A DNA stretch of 64,000 nt from Chondrilla cf. caribensis (Eukaryota > Porifera > Demospongiae > Chondrillida > Chondrillidae): assembly GCA_964020155.1 (NCBI GenBank), contig OZ026568.1:2647820-2711819 (forward strand), given 5' to 3'. The notes under the pieces were generated by a model. The model ran no database searches. It worked only from the letters and a program-made list of their open reading frames with translations, and was not told the DNA's origin. Numbering within the stretch: position 1 is the stretch's first letter; each line of letters starts with the position of its first letter. Shown here in pieces: positions 60,171 through 64,000 of this stretch. Position numbers and translations under genes: made by a program.

Positions 60171-61062
60171 CATTTTATAGTTAGTTTTATTTAGTTGTTA
60201 ATTCATTTCGTATTTGTAATAGTTTGTATGTATGGCATGTATTATTTTCCGTCTGTTGATTGACTGTGTTGTGGTCTTTCTAATTCACTTATGTTTGATT
60301 GTTATCACATACAGTATAATAATTTGTCTTTTATATATATAATTATACTCAACATAAATCACTATTTTTATGGTGACTGCTGCTGGTGATTATATTAAAT
60401 ATACAGTAGAATGTGATTGGGTATTATCCACCACACGTGCAGAGATACATACTTCACAACCCTATAGCTATAGCTAGCTCACACAAATTATTATTAATAC
60501 TACAGTTAATTCTTGTTAATCCGCCACTGCTTTATCTGCCACAATTTTCCAATACCAATATAATGTACAAGTACCAATGAATAACTAGTTAATCAGCAAA
60601 CTTGTTAATCCACCATATTATTCTTTGAAACAAATTACAGCGAATAAATGAGTATTCACTGCATGTATTTTTGGTTTAATATCCTAAGAATGTGTAATAT
60701 GCAACATTCATACATATAATTATAACTCTAACCTCAAGCCACCTTCACCTAGATACCCCGAGCGAAGAGGTAATTGCAAATTAATGTGTCTATAATTAAG
60801 AAGATAATATCTATACACATTATTATTGCAGAAAGCATCTCTTGCCCACAAATCTGCCAAAGCAGGTCCAACTCAGTAAGCAACCTCCATCTGCTACTGC
60901 ATGGTATCATTGTCAGAGTTCATTAATTTGGTGGCACTTCAGACTTGCCAATGGAGAATAATAAAGCTAGTAGTACATTTACATACAGAATGTAGTGATA
61001 TGATAAGTACACATTACTTAACATACATCATGCATAATAAAATGATTGCAGGTGACTTGTCT
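60171..61062. other. AT-rich intergenic DNA
   Basis: Holds one pogo-type MITE (60503-60661). No exon or RNA gene was recognised in the rest. Confidence 0.5.
60503..60661. mobile_element. pogo/Tigger-type MITE (intergenic)
   Basis: 159 bp, CAGTTAATTCTTGTTAATCC ... GAGTATTCACTG, preceded by TA. Confidence 0.68.
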
Positions 61063-61888
<826 letters not shown>

Positions 61889-64000
61889 ATGGCGAAAGAG
61901 TTTACGTTCCATTCGACCGGTCAGACTCCACCACGCCAAAGAAAGTTTACTTCATTATCTGACAAGTTGGCGGACAAGGGGTACGATGCTGAACAGTACT
62001 TGAAGGCGATAGCGGCTAGAATGAACGACGACCTTTTGGCCGAATTTCAAGAAGAGCGTCGTGAGATAATGGTCGTGGCGGATGATACCTCTCAGAAACT
62101 CAAGCAAAATGTTTACAAGAACTATACGAGGTGGGCTAATGTAGTGAAAATGGTGTTCGTAATAGCTGTTGGTAGTGCGGCCTTTGAAGCACCATCCTCA
62201 ATCATCACGTTAGTGTAATAATGGATAGGCTAACCAGGGTGAAGCGGGGGTGAATTTGAGCGTCTTTAGACACTGTTAATCTTCAGATGTGGACAAATGT
62301 CTTCAAACTTTAAATCACCTGTCTATAGGGATAGCACGAACACGAACCTGTATCAATAGCCGGGTGCTAGATTGTCGTAGTCATCGTTACTGCAGTATCC
62401 GAAGTTACTCGATTTGCCTAATAACCATGGATTACCCATTTTACATACTATAGATAATCCATGGTAATGCTGTACTCCAGAGACCATAAAGATCTTATGT
62501 GTCGCTAAATGTGGTCACTGTAGTGCTTTTGCCACATACTTTTGCTGTTGCTGTGCTCGTCAGCACACACTACATAAGTCAACTTGTCAAATCCCGTTGT
62601 TGCTAGTTTCAACTGTACAAATCCTATACGCACCTCTGTTCATTCATTGGTAATTTACTAAATGTCACAATTTTAAAGTACAGATTTGCCATAGGATAAC
62701 CTTGTAAATATAGCCAACATTCATGGTTACCTAAGTGTCTTATACGTACATGTACAGCGGTCTTCAGTCTTCAATTGACGGAATGCATGTGTATGTAAAC
62801 CAGTTTATATCTGTGGTATCATGAACATGGGTACCATCACCGAGTGGTCATCCACAGTTGCTGTACACATTTGCACGTTAACTTTAGTATGTGATTTATA
62901 CTTCTTTCACTATGTTACATGTACGCATATCATCATTGGTGTTGATTTTACTACTGATACTGATCATGTGTTTGTCTTTTTGTACGTGAAGGTTCATTGA
63001 GACCTCAAGAGAAGTTACATCACTGGAGGCAGAGATGTACCACCTCAGCCATCTCCTCCATGAGGATGAGACTCTGGCTCAGTCCCTGCAGAAGATGACA
63101 ATCCTTCCCTCTGGAAACGATCAAGACTCCCTGCAAGCTGAAGGGAGTGAGAGGAAGAGCCTGGCGTCCATTCTGGAAACAGTGGAAGGTTGTTCGTCTG
63201 TGACGTCAGTCCCCGGACGATACCTGGTTCACTCGGGACCTCTCACTGAAGTGGATCCGGAAAGTAGCGAAGACTTGCAAGACATATACGCCTTTCTTCT
63301 CAACGACAGTCTGATGATCACGACGTTGAACAAGAAGAGAAAGGGACCAATCAGATACAAGTATCAGAGTCTACTCGAGTTGGACAACATGGCTGTTCTC
63401 TCTGTTGTGGACACTGATGTAATGAAGAATGCTTTCCGCATCCTCCTCTTCCCCATCAGTCACACCTTCAAGACCACTTCGTCTGCTGCCAAGAAGCAAT
63501 GGATGGCCCACATTGACGTGACAAAGCAAAAGCATAAGATGTCGCTGACTCTACCAAAGACTGTGGAGGAGCTTGGAGACCGCAGGTCACCAGATCGCCC
63601 TGTGTTCCAGCACCAGCGAGACTCAAAACGAGCAGACAGTCCTGAGTCTAGTGGGGAGTGGTTGAAAAATGTTCCTGAGAATCTTGACGTCTTCATCGCC
63701 CAACGTGAATTCGAGAAGGCTGTTAATCTTGTCATACGTTCACGTACGTTTCTGAAGGACATGGCTGACTCCCATGCCCACAGAGATGTGAGAGCCAAGC
63801 TAGGGAACAGGATTAGCCAGCTGAGTGACCTGCTCATGAAGGAATTGGAAGCGTCACCAAGTGGCTCCTTACGTGGAGGACCGAAGGCTGCTCGTAAGGC
63901 TATCAGCCTTCTCCTCAAGCTGGGCCGTGCTGCTCAAGCATGTGATCTGTTCCTGAAAAGTCACAGCTTGTTGATTCGTTATGAAATAAAGCTGATAAAA
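61889..64000 (+). CDS. EXOC8: Exocyst complex component 8 (Exo84), 5' part, cut by the window end
   Basis: EXOC8 is a subunit of the octameric exocyst that tethers secretory vesicles to the plasma membrane and binds Ral through a PH domain. Exon 1 is 61889-62130 and exon 2 runs from 62992 to the edge. The junction rebuilds NYTRFIETSREVTSLEAEMY, which matches the human NYRQFIETAREISYLESEMY. The PH-like region follows (GRYLVHSGPLTEVD, DIYAFLLNDSLMITTL). Beyond it are LKNVPENLDVFIAQREFEKA (compare ELPEDLDVCIAQRDFEGA) and SGSLRGGPKAARKAISLLLK (compare RSLRGGPKATRRAVSQLIRL). About 417 codons are visible, with no stop before the edge. The intron is 861 bp. Confidence 0.96.
62131..62991 (+). other. 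EXOC8 intron 1
   Basis: GTGGGC donor and an AG acceptor with matching phase. No gene, RNA or repeat family was recognised inside. Confidence 0.7.

Overview
The window looks like nuclear DNA of an early-branching animal, most plausibly a sponge. The genes are metazoan-type and intron-rich, intergenic gaps are mostly short, and an expanded-type RING/TRAF gene and an ITPR-family calcium channel are present. No species is named because nothing here is diagnostic. There are no operons, CRISPR arrays, rRNA genes or convincing tRNA genes.

About two thirds of the window (784-42346, minus strand) is one gene, a divergent inositol 1,4,5-trisphosphate receptor (ITPR). It has roughly 70 small exons that sum to about 2,640 codons. 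The C-terminal tail lies beyond the left edge. Its introns are full of (CA)n microsatellites, minisatellites and MITE-type transposon remnants. The pore exons lack the GGGVGD filter of the family, and the IP3-binding pocket is only partly conserved.

To the right are PSMD4/Rpn10 (43878-51865, minus, 10 exons, 373 aa) and COMMD1 (52062-54051, plus, 5 exons, 192 aa), which share a promoter of about 200 bp. Next comes a rearranged block, 53950-58090. The last COMMD1 exon and its downstream sequence are present twice, about 3.4 kb apart. Between the copies lie an intronless CmcI-like methyltransferase ORF with one in-frame TAA, and a broken THAP-domain fragment split by a palindromic foldback element. 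After that are a RING/TRAF-zinc-finger protein that appears to continue, across a one-base frameshift, into a macro-like domain (58599-60030), an intronless ARF-family GTPase (61063-61647, minus), and the start of EXOC8 (61889 to the right edge, plus), divergent from the GTPase gene.

The genes are housekeeping or signalling genes with unrelated roles: ER calcium release, proteasomal ubiquitin recognition, endosomal COMMD/CCC recycling, vesicle traffic (ARF and exocyst) and innate-type ubiquitin signalling. Only the two divergent gene pairs suggest shared regulation. The most interesting points are the altered ITPR pore and ligand pocket, the RING-TRAF-macro architecture, the interrupted methyltransferase inside a duplicated COMMD1 terminus, two hairpin elements carrying hammerhead-ribozyme-like cores, and UG-repeat tracts that sit just downstream of many 5' splice sites.
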